64,000 bases of DNA from the NCBI GenBank assembly GCA_000611775.1, contig KK106981.1, forward strand, positions 7,586,312 to 7,650,311, read 5' to 3'. A model generated the notes under the pieces. The model made no database searches and was not told the DNA's origin. It saw only the letters and a program-made list of their open reading frames with translations. Origin of the DNA: Umbilicaria muhlenbergii (lineage: Eukaryota > Ascomycota > Lecanoromycetes > Umbilicariales > Umbilicariaceae). The position numbers and the translations under genes are program-made. Below, one piece after another: positions 26,701 through 39,178 of this stretch; positions within the stretch are counted from its first letter, which is position 1; the number at the start of each line of letters is the position of its first letter.

Positions 26701-29106
26701 GATTAAAGCTTAAGAACATAATCCTGAAGTGATTCTCATGAAAGCTGAATTAACAGTGTTATGAACTCTTTCAGATTATAAAGAAGATTAAGAATGTTGT
26801 TTATCAGCTGAAACTACTGAAGAAACTTTATATTCATGATATGTTTCATGTTAACCTGCTTCATGATCATAAATTGCAGGCAGGTGAGAATACATCAGAG
26901 TTTAAATCACTTCATCTCATGAAGAACTCAGCTGAAAGGAAGTGAGAGGTTGAGATTATAACAACTTCATGAATTATGATCAACTCTGAGGATAAACCTG
27001 TTCTACAATATCACATTGTGTGAAAGAAATTCTCAAAGATTATTTAAAAGTCTGTGAATAACATCTGCAACTTCAAGAAATTAATTAAGAAGTTTCATGA
27101 GAACTTTCCTGAGACTTCATGAATCATAATCAATGCTGATACATATTCATGAGAAAATTAAACAAAGGGTTAAGGTTTCTTCTGCTCATCAGAGCATTAA
27201 GCTACTGAAGAATTAAAAGTGAAATCACTTCATGAAGCTTGAAGACTCATGAAGAAATGAGTCATGCTGACTTCAGTTTATCAAGACTTATTAATTTTTA
27301 ACATCATGAAAAGATTCAACTCAGAGCTAAAGTTCTGCAGAGAATAAACTCTCACAGGAGCTGATATTTACCTTTAAAAGAACTTAAACATCTCAATCAT
27401 CATCAATTTATCACAGCAGTATTTCTCTTCAATGAAGCTCATGAGTCTTCATCTTCACAGAGGCGTCAAGTTTAAGCAGCAGTCACAACAGCTTTATGAG
27501 TCTTGCTCACTTAATGTTTCTTCTGCTTATGCATCTTGCGCGCCTTCTTGTGACCCTCAGGGTCAGAGTTGATCAGGGGCAGAGATGAGAATGAAAATGA
27601 ACTCAGTTTTCATGAGGAAGATGATGAGGTCAGAGATGATGAAAATGAAGCTGCAAACAGTTAACAAAAGCACTTCATGAAAACATATCATAAAGTCATA
27701 CAAAGGAAGATGCAAGTCTTGCTGATGTGCTGATGACACTTCATGCACTTAACAGCGTGAGGGGAGAGGAAACAATTCTTAAAATGATTAAAATCATGAT
27801 CTGCAGCAGCAACAACATATGACTCACAGACTTAAGAGAGAATGTCTTTAATCTTCATAATTATTATCATGAAGGTCAGTCATGAAGCATTTTTATGAAA
27901 AGCAGTCATGAAGATCACTTACAGATCACTTTATAATTTTACTCATGATTAATGAGTTGAACAAGCTGCTGTGAAATGATGTAATCATGAAGCTGAGCTT
28001 CTTCATGAAGAGCTACCTCATGAAAGGTTTAATTGTGAAGGGCTGAGTCAGAGGCCTGCATGAACAAAGGAAATAAATGAAAATCACAGATGATTTACCT
28101 GAAGATGTTAATGATGTGATTAATGTGAAGCATGATGAGCTGTATCACTGTTAACAAAAAGGCATCATGAAGGCAAGCATCATGAAGACAAGCATCACAG
28201 AGGCAAAACATCACAAGAGACATTATAAAAATCATGATCATGAATTTATCTGATGAGGGGTGAAAGATTGAAGTTGTGAAGATTACTGATAATGAAAACT
28301 CTGACCTTATGATCTGCACAGGTCATTCATGAGGCTTGATAAAGTAAATTTAAATGATCTCATGAACAGCTGAACAGGCTCACAAATGAGTAATAATCAT
28401 TATAAACACTGAATCAGTGTATAAATTAATCATAACTTCATAAACATCTTGTGAAGGGAGACTTTTTTTCTCACTGAGTTTTAATGAGCTTCACAACATA
28501 TTTTTTTTATGATTTTAATTGTTTTTTCTGATTTACAGGGTCATTTTTTTTAACTGTTATCAATGCATTGTGAAGCACTTATCAGTGAAGGCTTGCAACT
28601 GTGAATGTCATCATACTCATGAGGGCATGAGCCTTTGAGGGGGGGGGACAATGTGAGCATTTAATGTACAGAACTCATCAGGTGCTAGTTTAAAATAAGA
28701 AAAATTATATTTAACAACAGCACAGTCTTGTGAAAGTAACTTTCATTAATGAATCAATCTCATGAGGGAGCTCAGCTGATAAACATCACTCTCAGCACTT
28801 CATGAAAGTGACTAAAGGAGTTAACATCATTGATGATATCTCATGAAGATGTGATTCAGCAATGAACACCTCATGAAGACAGCTTCACTGAGATAACTGC
28901 TTCATGAGATCTTCCTCAGGCAGGCTAACTTCAGAAGGAATATATTATGAGGTTAAAACATGTCTCACTTTCTTCTTTAGCAATAATTCTCTATCTACTA
29001 GCAATACTATATTATTGTGAATCATCAACTATAAGTTTAAGTCATTATTGTCACATAACTTCATAATTCCTTAGTTAAGATATTACCTCACAGTAGTATG
29101 CTTACA
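20765..29106 (+). mobile_element. Ty3/gypsy element, gypsy 3 (fossil, both LTRs present)
   Basis: LTR retrotransposon of 8342 bp with equal 455-bp LTRs at 20765-21219 and 28652-29106 (TGTGAGCATT start, TGCTTACA end). The 5-bp flanks TTCCT (20760-20764) and TTCTT (29107-29111) fit one duplication with a later transition. Internal parts: gag-like region with a CCHC motif near 22190, reverse transcriptase about 23100-23640 (FLNDILIYS), RNase H about 23880-24250, integrase about 24690-25400, and a G-rich purine tract (gaggggggggg) just before the 3' LTR. A foldback element lies at 25477-26594 near the integrase end. It is broken throughout and unlike gypsy 1 and 2 in LTR and sequence. It split LINE 3 within the reverse transcriptase region, so it is younger than LINE 3. 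Confidence 0.9.
25477..26594. mobile_element. Foldback-like palindromic DNA element, copy 2
   Basis: Same family as 3536-4406 with the same ends (CACAACTTGACAGCC at the left, GCTAAATTACTGA at the right) and long inverted arms of about 25520-25800 and 25810-26060. This copy has extra sequence of about 0.4 kb (26060-26510) with further short inverted repeats before the shared end segment. There is no coding potential. It is nested in gypsy 3. No clean target duplication is visible. Confidence 0.65.
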
Positions 29107-29111
29107 TTCTT

Positions 29112-29628
29112 AACTTTTTTAAAATAACACCTGTGTTTTAACATCAACATTTCAGGTGAAAGCCTGCTTGAATTAATTATTTATAGATTATAAACATTAA
29201 TTCTGATATTGCCTGATATGCTTTTTGAATAATAGCAAAGGAAATATCATCTGATTCAAGTGCTTTCTTTGTGAAAGATGTAAATATAACTTGTTTAACT
29301 TCATTTTCTGTTAAGTTTGATCAATTTACATGTATTGTGTCTTGATTATTCTTAATTTCAGCTGTAGAAGGTTCTGAATACATTGTTGTAATAAATGCTT
29401 GACATTTGTCTTGAAAATCTTGACATAATCTATCATTTTGATCTTGTATTAGTGGTATTTTCTTCATAAGTCATGACTTTGTGTATTTATATGCTTGAAA
29501 TACATCTTTTCCACTTGCTTCTATAAGAAATGTTGTTCAGGATTTTTGTTTTGCATTTTTAATAACTTGAAAGTACTCAGATTTACTTTTTGTGAATTTA
29601 ATTCACTGTCTTTCAGATTAATCATGTT
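29112..29628 (-). mobile_element. LINE 3, central portion (endonuclease-RT linker)
   Basis: Picks up LINE 3 exactly where gypsy 3 interrupted it. The minus strand encodes the linker and the first reverse transcriptase block (KKALESDDISFAIIQKAYQ-like stretch), matched by 37680-38160 in LINE 1 and 43920-44880 in LINE 2. It stops at the TIR of hAT X2. Confidence 0.85.
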
Positions 29629-30822
29629 TAGGCTTTCACTGCAGATCAGAGTGACACTGAGTTAAGCTGAGTTAAGTTGAGTTGAGTGATAATGTCTCAG
29701 TGATTTTGAACTCACCTTGACGTGTCAAGTCAAAGTGAGTAATAAAGTAAAACATTAAAAGTCCTGCAGGACCTGTCAAGCTTTTATACATGATGTATTT
29801 TATTCACACAAGGGTTAAAACTTTACTTTTGCACATTAAGGTTATCACTTATGCAGGTCAGAGTGATCTCAATTTAAGTTTCATGTTTTTATTACTACAT
29901 TAATATCTTATCCTACAGAAACAATTTAAGCATTATCATTTAACATTACTTCTTCAGTCATCATGCTGTCTTGAAGCAGGTATGACCCTTGAGTCCTGCA
30001 TTTTAATGATATACAGTGCAAGATTTTCACCTGAATCAAGAAGTAAGAGACATTTTGTTAAAATCATATTCTTACTCTGAATAGTGACTTGCTTTTCATG
30101 AATAATGAGCAAATTGATATCTGCATGAGGACATTAACTTTAGTATTACTTTGTATTTCAGACAACTTATTTTTAAAAAATGAAATCAACAATGTTTTTG
30201 TTGACTTCTGCAACATCAGCAGAGCAGTCTTTTGTTAATGTATTTTCTTAACATTGATGTTCTGCATGCCTGGCAGATTGATCATGATTTCATGTATTAA
30301 ATATTGAAATGCAGCTTTCAGAATAAGCAGCTCTTTCATAAGCTGATAATGTTTAATTTCATGAAAACCTCTCACTGCAAAAGGGCATTAACTTCTGACA
30401 TTATTAATTAATATGAGAAATTTACTTTCTGACTTGATTTTTCATAAAATCTTTAATCACTCTGAGTGAGCAGGTCCTTTTCCTCAAGATGCAGATTATA
30501 TAATTAATCATTATTATGTTAAGTCTTTCTGATGCTTCTCTGCAGCTTTATTCTTTGATGATTTATAAATCTTCACTGACTTTCTGACTTGATGAAGCTC
30601 ATCTTTGAAAGAAGGAAAAACAGCTAACAGATGTTTAACTTCACTCTTGATATACATCATATTTCAATTACTTAGTAAGCATTAACTTTTGACATTACTA
30701 TGAGTGTTGACTTGTTTAACTATACTTGTGAAAAGTTGTGAAGGCGTATGATTAACTAAGAGAGACAAGAAGTGCATTAAAAAGATGTGTTGAATATAAT
30801 AAAACATGATGATTATGACAGA

Positions 30823-31010
30823 GTGAGTTGAAGGTGATTGAGTGTGTTGAAGATAATAAAATGTGTTGAAGGTGATAAGTTCTGAAGATGATGAAGTGCA
30901 TTAAAGATGATGAGTTTACTGAAGATGATGAAGTGCATTGAAGGTGATGAGTTTGCTGAAGGTGACAAGATGCATTGAAGTTGAAAAGATATATTAAAGA
31001 TGAAGAAGCA
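30823..31010. repeat. Degenerate gatgaagtgcattgaag-type tandem repeat in X2
   Basis: Purine-rich short repeat with units of roughly 18 and 37 bp (gatgaagtgcatt at about 30890 and 30927), lying in the unrecognised left arm of X2. It is simple-sequence-like and no function is inferred. Confidence 0.6.
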
Positions 31011-31780
31011 TATCAAAAAGGCATGTAAAATCTGAAGATAATAAAATATTAATCATCAAGAATGAATGCAAACATTATTTATAAGCATTATTTAACTGAC
31101 AGGTATTTAAATGAAGGACAACATGAAAAATATATATTAAAAATAATGAGGAAAGTATGCAGAGCTTGAAGATCTGAAGAGAAATAAATCTCTGTCAATA
31201 TGAATAAATATCACAGGCATTATCTAGAAGCATTACTTAACTGAAACTTCAATAATGAGATGTAAAAGAGGGATGTTAAAGTGCATAAAAAGAAGAACAT
31301 GATCAGCTGCAGATTTTGCATTTATAATCAAGTTGTTAAATCAACATAACACTTTCAGTGCATTTACTGTAGAGGTGAGATGTTGTGACATTAACATTTA
31401 ACTTTCAGTGCATTCACTGCAGAGGTGAGATGCTGTGATATCAACACAAGTTTTCAGAAACATGATTGAAATACATAAATATAAACATTTCTTGCGCAAC
31501 TCACCTCTGCTCATGTTATCATCATTTGATTTGCACTTCACCTCATCATTTAAATAATGTTGTAAGTTAATATCAACATCAGATCCTGTCTAGCAGCGCT
31601 TTTAATCACATAAGCTTTAATATTGAAATTCACAAGTTAAAGAACAACTTATCAGCTGTGCATATCAACTTTTTTTAACATTCATTCTTCTTCATCATTT
31701 AGCAGCATGTCTCATTTCTTCAAGTATTACTCACATGTCAATGATAATGACAATTATTAATATTTACTGTTTAGCTCACA

Positions 31781-32008
31781 TGTAAAACTATAGCGTCCCT
31801 TACTAGAAAGGGAAGTATAGTTGAGGTTCATGACAGCATGAGATATAAATGTATAAAGATTATATGATTCTAACTATATAAAATTAATAACTAAGGAATG
31901 AAGGTGAGATCAAGCAGTGCAGAGTTTTCATGTGACTTATTAACACTGTCAAGTCACTTGTAGGGCGCATGCTCTACATGAGTCTTAAATTGTCATTAAC
32001 TCATGACA
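31781..32008 (-). mobile_element. Solo LTR of the gypsy 2 family (fossil)
   Basis: A single 228-bp LTR on the minus strand with a perfect 5-bp duplication TCACA (31776-31780 and 32009-32013). Length and sequence fit the LTR at 62919-63146. The empty site is present in X1 near 17750. It is the product of LTR-LTR recombination after insertion into X2. Confidence 0.93.
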
Positions 32009-32169
32009 TCACATCACTTCTTCATTAATATACTTGATCACCCGCCTCCTCACTCTCTTATGTCAAAAGCAAGGTAATGACCAAAAATAATGCTCACATC
32101 ATAAGAGACAGATCATTAATTTATATAATAATGATGCAATTAAGTTCTCTCTTCACTTCATCATGACTA

Positions 32170-33264
32170 ATCTACTTATCACGCCTCAGTGAGCAGATTA
32201 ATATAAGATAAGTGCTGCATTAATCACTCTGCAAAAGCACCTCAGTGAATATAATCAGCATGAAAGCATGATCAGAAAGCAGCAAAAGCACTATAATGAA
32301 ACTGATAATCAAGTTATAATTGCATATGCTAAGAACACAGATGAGCAGGTTAAGTTGAAATGTCATTAAAAAATACAAAAGATAACATCAGATTGAAATG
32401 AAATAAATCATGATGAACATCAAGTCTTGATGAAGAATGCCTGAGAAATTGAGCTTATGAAATGTTTTAAGAAGTTGTCAGATAAGACTGATAAATAATG
32501 CTCATTTTACAAGTTATTTACACTTATAATGAAATGACTCAAACAAAATCTTATGAGTATTTGAAACAAGATTATCTTTAAACATGAAGATGTGAAAGAT
32601 GAGTTCCTTCAAATCTTGCTGTAAAAGAGTAATAAAATTGAGTGAAACTTAACATGCATCAATGAGGAAAATGATGATGATGAAGATGATGATGACACTG
32701 ACATTAATGATGAAGAGAAGAAAGTAAGCAGATATGAGCATTATTTATTAACATTATTTACTGATCAATGAGTATAGATGTCAGAGGAGATCAAAGAAGT
32801 AATTTTTAAACATAATGTTTCAATTATGCAGCATCTTAAATGACTGATATATCATGTTAATTATGAGTTATTGAAGCAAGTTGACTCTGAGGTAATGCTT
32901 AAAGATAATGCTGATGAGCTTGATTTTAACATGAATACAGAATCTGAAAAAGAAGTTTATAAACTTTTAAAAAGATCTTCATTTTCCTGCATACATTGCA
33001 CATGATGTTAATGAGTTGAAGAATGATCTAAAGATTAAAAACAATGCTCATGCAGTTGAAGAATCAGTGAAGGAGGAAGTGCTGATTGAGAAGAAAATTA
33101 TTAAAATGTTAAAAAATGATTTAATAACAGATCATGAGCTTTTCATGAAGAACTTATTAATGTATAATGAGGAAGACTTTGTAATAAATGATATTAAAAA
33201 GAATGAGAATTTAAAATTGAAGTATGAGAAGACATCTGCATTAAAAGAAGAAGTTGAAGCTTAA
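32170..33264 (+). pseudogene. hAT accessory ORF (X2), coiled-coil/acidic protein, broken
   Basis: A coding remnant upstream of and co-directional with the transposase. The first part reads as LITLQKHLSEYNQHES followed by basic and Gln-rich sequence. The middle has an Asp/Glu run (NEENDDDEDDDDTD) around 32680. The last part (33016-33264) is an open Lys/Glu-rich, probably coiled-coil stretch ending KEEVEA with a TAA. Stops are mostly at positions that would be Trp. The same arrangement is in X1 (16425 to about 17600, minus). No known domain is recognised; the function could be DNA or transposase binding, which is a guess. Confidence 0.5.
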
Positions 33265-34199
33265 TTTTTTTTTATTAACTGCACATTTATATAATAAGTT
33301 CAGGTGTTATCTACTGACATTACTGTTTGCTCACTTTTATTGATGCATAATATCATGCTTTGACACAGAAATTAAAGTCATGAATTTATAATGAGAGGAC
33401 ATGTTTTTTCTAGCATATGATTATTTCTATTAAAGTGAGTAGCATGTTGAAATCTTAAATTTCATCTAATCACAGTTGTTTCACAACTTCTTTCATTTTC
33501 ATGATTTTTAGCATCTTTTTAATTACTTGATTTTATAAGTTGAAGATGAATGAGCTTAATATCTTTTAACAGATCATCATAAGTCATTATGAAAATTTAT
33601 AAGATGATCATCATCTTTGTTGCACAAACAGGCTTTTTTATGCATCATAAATGTGATTGAATATTAATACTGCAGAGTTACATGTAACATGATGATTATC
33701 TTTAATGAGCAAAGGGGTGTTTTAACACAAAGTATGCATAATCTGATATCTGTTCAATTACACTGCAGAGTTACACATGTTTTATACATGTGTCTTGATC
33801 ATTATTTTTCAGCATTATCTTTCAAGAGTAAAGGGGATTTTTTGTGTAATATATTTATTCAACATCTCTTTTAATATGTATATAAGTGTAATTATTCTTT
33901 ACACAACAATATCTTCTTTCTTAAATCACTCATCACTGCAATTTCTGCATACACTTCTATCAATATGTCTTAATATGATAGCAACTTTTCTCTCTCAGAA
34001 GCAGAAGAAATTCTCATTTCTTTTTCATAATCATAAACCTCTCAGGAATCTGAGAATGCTTAAGTCTTATCTTGTGCTCTTTAAAATCTATCATCATTTA
34101 TTGCACTTCAATGCAACACTCTCAAGACACATGTTTTCTGAAAAAGTGACAAGTGATATGCAAAACTCTTTCATGAATGATGAAAGTCAACTTTACATG

Positions 34200-36853
34200 A
34201 TCTTCACACTCATGACAAACTGAAAGGCAATTTTAAATAAAAATTCACTACTCAGTCCTTCAACTACTGAAACCTGTTTAAACAGGTTGCAGTCATGCAG
34301 AGTGAAAAGTTAAACTTATAATGTAAACTTTATCAAGCTGTCATCAGTCACCTAAATACAAAGAACACTGATTTCAGTATTATGAAAAAGCATTTGCATC
34401 AGACTGCTGCAAGATATTACTTAAATGAAAGCATTCACAATTTACATTGAATGAACTGTTGCAGTCAACAGTAAGTTTATTTCTTTTTATGTATTATCTT
34501 TCTTATCAGTATTAATGCTGAAAGTTAATGCTCTTATGATATTTCTTAAAAATGAACAGTATGCAATCTTGACATTCTGATATACATGAAGAAGGCCTTT
34601 GAACAGCAAATCATTAATGCACTCATATTTATGAATATTTTCTTCTGATTCATTGAGAATAAGTAACTTCATATCACTTTTATGATGCTCTGAGATGACA
34701 TTCAGATACCTTGCTGCAATAAAATTTAAAATCTTGTCACAGATTGATATTAAAAAGTAATGCTTACTGTATAAAAGAGTCTTGCTCAGATAAACAGTAA
34801 AGTGTCATTAACTTTGAACTGTTAATCTCATAATCACTTATTCTTCTTGGCGGTTACTGCTTATTATATTGATAATAACTGAAACTACAATGAGGCCTTA
34901 TTAAGATTTGAGCATGTAAATGAGTTATATATTGAAGTCATCTTGACAGGTTATGTTCTTAATGTTTTAAAGATTTTTAAAATCAAGAACAAGCTCTTCA
35001 TTATCATTATGAATAACATCTTTAATAACATCATTATGCACACACATCTGAAGTCAGTCTTGAGTGATGATCATGATATTTAATGAGACAATGCTGAAGC
35101 AACAATATCATGCATGACACATGTCTTAACTCTTGCTGTCAAGGCTTTACTAAAGTCACTTGATGTGAACATCAAAAATGATCATCATGTGAAGATATAA
35201 AATGCAGACAAGTTGACAAAGATTTAAGAAAAGATATCTTTGATTAACATCATGCAAAAGGCAAGTGAAATGATAATGCTCATTGATAATATCTGAATAT
35301 TAACAACATATGACAGATTCAGTATCTCTCAATTGTAATCAACTCTTTCTCACAGAGATTTGAATAATTTGCAGATATTCAACAGCAAGTTTATGCAAAC
35401 AGCTTAAATTAAAAACCCCTTTAAATGATTCAGAATATTAAGATGTGATGAAATTTCACATATGACATACTTTTTTAAGTTTATGTTCTATGAGAGGCCC
35501 TGTGCAATTTTGTTTTTAATGAACAAGATAAAAAGCTCTGAGTTCTTGCAATCATTAATTTAAAATGAGAACAGGTCTGTTATTTTTTAACATTATTAAA
35601 ATCATTTAAAAACTGAACTGCAGCACTTTTGAAAATTACTGAAGTTATAATACATAAAACCTGATATGTGTATAATCAACTCATTAATCACATTACAGAT
35701 CACTGCTGCTGAGTGCAGTTGAAAATCACTCTCTGAAAACATGAACTGATCACTGCCCTGAAAGCCTGTCAGGATAAGTTGAGGGATTATTATGAAAATT
35801 CATAAATAAGTTAATGATGAATTTATAATCTTGCAATTGTTTTAAACCCGTCATGTAAGATGATTAAATATAAAGTAACTTTGATGCATATATCTGCTTG
35901 ATCATGACTAATACATCATAGGGGAAGAAAGTAACAAAATCTCAAGAAATTAAGTGAAATCAACAGTTTCAAGATTATTATGATCTACATTACTTGAAAT
36001 ATGAGAGTCTGATTATGAACTCAATTATCACTGCAGGTCAATCACAGAATATGAATCTTAACACATTAATTAAACAAATGAAGCTGAAGAATCAATGATA
36101 AATAAATACTTAAAATGATATCTTTAAATATCTTTTCACATCAGTCAATTATGCTAATGATTCATTAAAGATAATGCTCAAAGGTAATGCTGATATGAGG
36201 CTTGAGTTAATTACATCATTAAATGTGAAGTGTTAACTACAGTGATCTTAAAGGTTTCTTTTAAATGACAAGAGATGTTCTTGCTGTATGTGTCTTTAAA
36301 ATAAATGTGAAATGTATTTTTAATATGATTAAAGACATCTGCAATTGATGATGTGAACATCTGAGCACTGAGACTATATGTATGCTCTGTTTAATTAAAT
36401 ATTATGAGTAAAACACCTTGTTGAATGACCTTATTAATGATGATGACAATGATGAGGAAGTCAGTGTCTCTGAAATCTGAGCTTAAGAAGCCTCTGTTCT
36501 GAATGAGTTAATTATAACAGATGATGAGGAGGTTTATGAGTTCATGAAGACATTTCAACAAAAGAAGCTTACCTCTGTCAAGTGCAAAACAATGACAATG
36601 AACAGTGATAATCATGATAAGTCTGACATGAATGATTCAGATGATATGAGAGTAGATGAACTTGCTGATATGCATTAAATGAGGGTGAAAATGAAACAGA
36701 GTGATGACTCAGACACCTTTATTATGATTGAAGATGTGTTGAAGAGCAGAGAACAAGATGATTTTAATATATTTTTATCATTTAATGACCTGATGACCTC
36801 CCTCACTTCAGCATGAAGGAGTGAAGCTCAGAGAAGATCAACTGCAGTTAATT
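34200..36853 (+). pseudogene. hAT transposase with BED zinc finger (X2), broken
   Basis: About 880 codons in one main frame, interrupted by many TGA/TAA codons, mostly at Trp sites. Order: BED-type finger (about 34255-34400; KLYQAVISHLNTKN followed by MKKHLH), the N-terminal segment ending in DDIQIPCCNKI (about 34690-34735), the start of the catalytic core (FLAVTAYYIDNN about 34840-34875, then LLRFEHVNELYIEV), the DNxxNN block (about 34990-35030), an AEATISCMTHVLTLAVKAL block (about 35090-35150) corresponding to the Cys-x2-His region of hAT enzymes, and a C-terminal dimerisation segment (TRDVLAVCVF, about 36255-36285). An acidic tail follows. A functional enzyme would cut and paste elements with this TIR, making 8-bp duplications. 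The exact start is not resolvable. Confidence 0.8.
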
Positions 36854-37419
36854 AAAATAAACAACTTATGAATTCAACATATGAGTGACACATTATTATC
36901 AGCATCAGTCAATTAGTATTGCTGTCTGCAGATCAACACTGAGTTGTGTTATGAAATCAACTACAAATACAGTCTGCAAAGTTAAAAAGAGTATACAGTC
37001 ATCACAAATTCTAAATAAACATTATCTTTGAGCATTACTTTTGAGCATTACTTTTTTAGCATATCATGTTTTTCTTCATGTTTGCACAGTACTCACAATG
37101 TGTAATATCAGTCTTTGCAGATTAATAATTCAATTAAAAATATGTAAAAGTATTCAATTATCACAATACCTGCCTTTGATAACAACACAATGCAAAGCTG
37201 TAATAACATGAGAAGAAAAGTGATGTTATTATTTATATTAAACTTACTACTGTTATGATGACTAAGCAATTTTAACTGTATATGATTAGTTCAGTGTTCA
37301 CATAAGTACCTCAGGGTTGACTTGATTGATCACTGAATATCAGGTCTGTGAAGGGATTAAACTTATAAATTAAGTTCTTGATCATTGACCTGACCTGACT
37401 CAACTCAAATGACAGCCTA

Positions 37420-37530
37420 CCACTGGCTTTGAGAATTAAAAAAAAGGATTTAAGTCTTTGAACTGAGTAGTTTATGAGGCTTATGACAATGATATATCAT
37501 ATGTGTGACTTAATTGCTTTTTGATTTCCG
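37420..37530 (-). mobile_element. LINE 3 5'-end fragment
   Basis: About 110 bp of the LINE 5' UTR start (minus strand; reads CAAAAAGCAATTAAGTCACA), also found at 42950-43060, 48930-49035 and 56608-56720. It is cut on its inner side by the TIR of X2. LINE ORF1 and most of the endonuclease region between it and 29628 are missing. Confidence 0.7.
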
Positions 37531-37899
37531 CGCGCGTCTGATAAATATTTGACTTGACTTAGATATGATAATTTAGTTGTCATGATTTTCTCTGCCACTT
37601 TGCTTAAACAGTTTAATAATATAATTATTCTGTAAGCTTTTGGTTTTGAATAATCTGATTTTCTCAGCTTTTTTAGAATAACACCTGTGTCTTAACATCA
37701 ACATTTCAGGTGAAAGCCTGCTTGAATTAATTATTTATAAATTGTAAACATTAATTTTGATATTGCCTGATATGCTTTTTGAATAATAGCAAAGGAAATA
37801 TCATCTGATTCAGGTGCTTTCTTTGCAGAGGATGTAAATATAACTTGTTTAACTTTATTTTCTATTAAGTTTGATCAATTTACATGTATTGTGTCTTGA

Positions 37900-39150
37900 T
37901 TATTCTCAATTTCAGCTGTAGGAGGTTCTGAATACATTGCTGTAATAAATGCTTAACATTTGTCTTGAAAATCCTGATATAATATATTATTTTGATCTTG
38001 TATTGATGGTATTTTCTTCATAAATCATGGCTTTGTGTATTTATATGCTTGAAATACATCTTTTCCACTTGTTCAGGATTTTTGTTTTGCATTTTTAATA
38101 ACTTGAAAGTACTCAGATCTGCTTGTTGTAAATTTAATTCACTGTTTTTCAGATTAATCATGCTTGTTGTAATGTTTTCTTGCTGTTGACATTTCCTTTC
38201 TTAGCCTGATGAGGTTTTCCGTTCATCATACTTTAGATTTGTTGCATGATTTACATCTAGGAATATTGTCTTCTGCAGTTTATGCAATTAAGTCTCTTAA
38301 GTTTTCAGTCATTTGTTTTAATGATTGATTTAAACTTATTGCTTTTGCATTTTGCTGTAATTCCTTTGTAAAGTTCTCTCAATCCACTTTTTGTATATTG
38401 AACAGCGCGTTGAAAGAACTTTTCATCAGTGTAAGGTTTTCAGTAATTATGAAAAACTGAATAATCTCATGATCTGAATCAGTATACACTTCTTCATTAA
38501 CTTGCCAATCAATTATTTCTGATATTAATTGATTTGTTACAAATATTAAGTCTAGAACTGATGAATATTATTTATTTACAATATGTTTAGTGAACGTCAT
38601 AGTGTCTGATATATTGACTAAATCACAGTGATTTATTTGCAGTCATTGTAGTAAGTTTTCTGCATTTTTTGCGTCTGTGATCATGAAGTTCCATCATGCA
38701 TGATGTGCATTAAAATCTTCACAGATTAAAGTTCTTGATGTTGCAGTTATTTGACTTAACACCTTTTCTACCATTCATGTATTTAATTCAGGCTAAAGAG
38801 ACCTTTCATTATATACATTCAACAGTAGAATTTCTTCTAAACCTGATGCAGAAATAAACAGAGCTTGTAAATCTGCATCCTTTGATATGTCTGATCTAGG
38901 CGTGCATTTTATTCCTTTGTTTGCTTTTGTAATAAATGTTAAAACTCATGATCTGAGTTCTGACATTGAGATAATGCTAGTAAATGCTGAGTGTGAAATA
39001 GTACTGTTATTTGACCTGATTCATGATTCTTGAATTAACACAATATCTATTTTCCTCACTGCAGCTTCTAAACATGATTACATGACGTTTGTTGATTTAT
39101 TGCAGTTATGTTGAAAAATCTATATTTTAAATAATTCCTGCAGGTCTGTG
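37900..39150 (-). pseudogene. LINE 1 ORF2 AP-endonuclease domain
   Basis: APE-type endonuclease that would nick the target DNA for target-primed reverse transcription. Visible motifs on the minus strand: IDIVLIQE (about 39010-39035; active-site Glu block), LICEDFNAHHA (about 38690-38725; the conserved DFNAHH with Asp and Asn) and DSDHEI (about 38470-38490; the SDH catalytic motif). The frame is broken, mainly at Trp codons, for example right after LIQES. The same domain is at about 44880-45830 in LINE 2. Confidence 0.75.
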
Positions 39151-39178
39151 TTTGAATATTGTGTGTTTATATTACACA

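Larger units (their letters stand above)
29629..37419 (+). mobile_element. hAT-superfamily element X2, full length between both ends
   Basis: DNA transposon of 7791 bp including a solo LTR. The ends TAGGCTTTCA (left) and TGACAGCCTA (right) are the same TIR as the 663-bp MITEs, and the end regions match the MITEs over about 105 and 135 bp. Gene order on the plus strand: accessory ORF (about 32170-33264), an uncertain open frame (33777-34223), then the BED-finger hAT transposase (about 34200-36853). The 1.5 kb at 29740-31300 is unrecognised. Flanking 8-mers (atcatgtt and ccactggc) do not match, and the LINE sequences on the two sides are not adjacent parts of a LINE, so the locus was rearranged after or at insertion. 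Many in-frame stops show it is dead. Confidence 0.88.
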
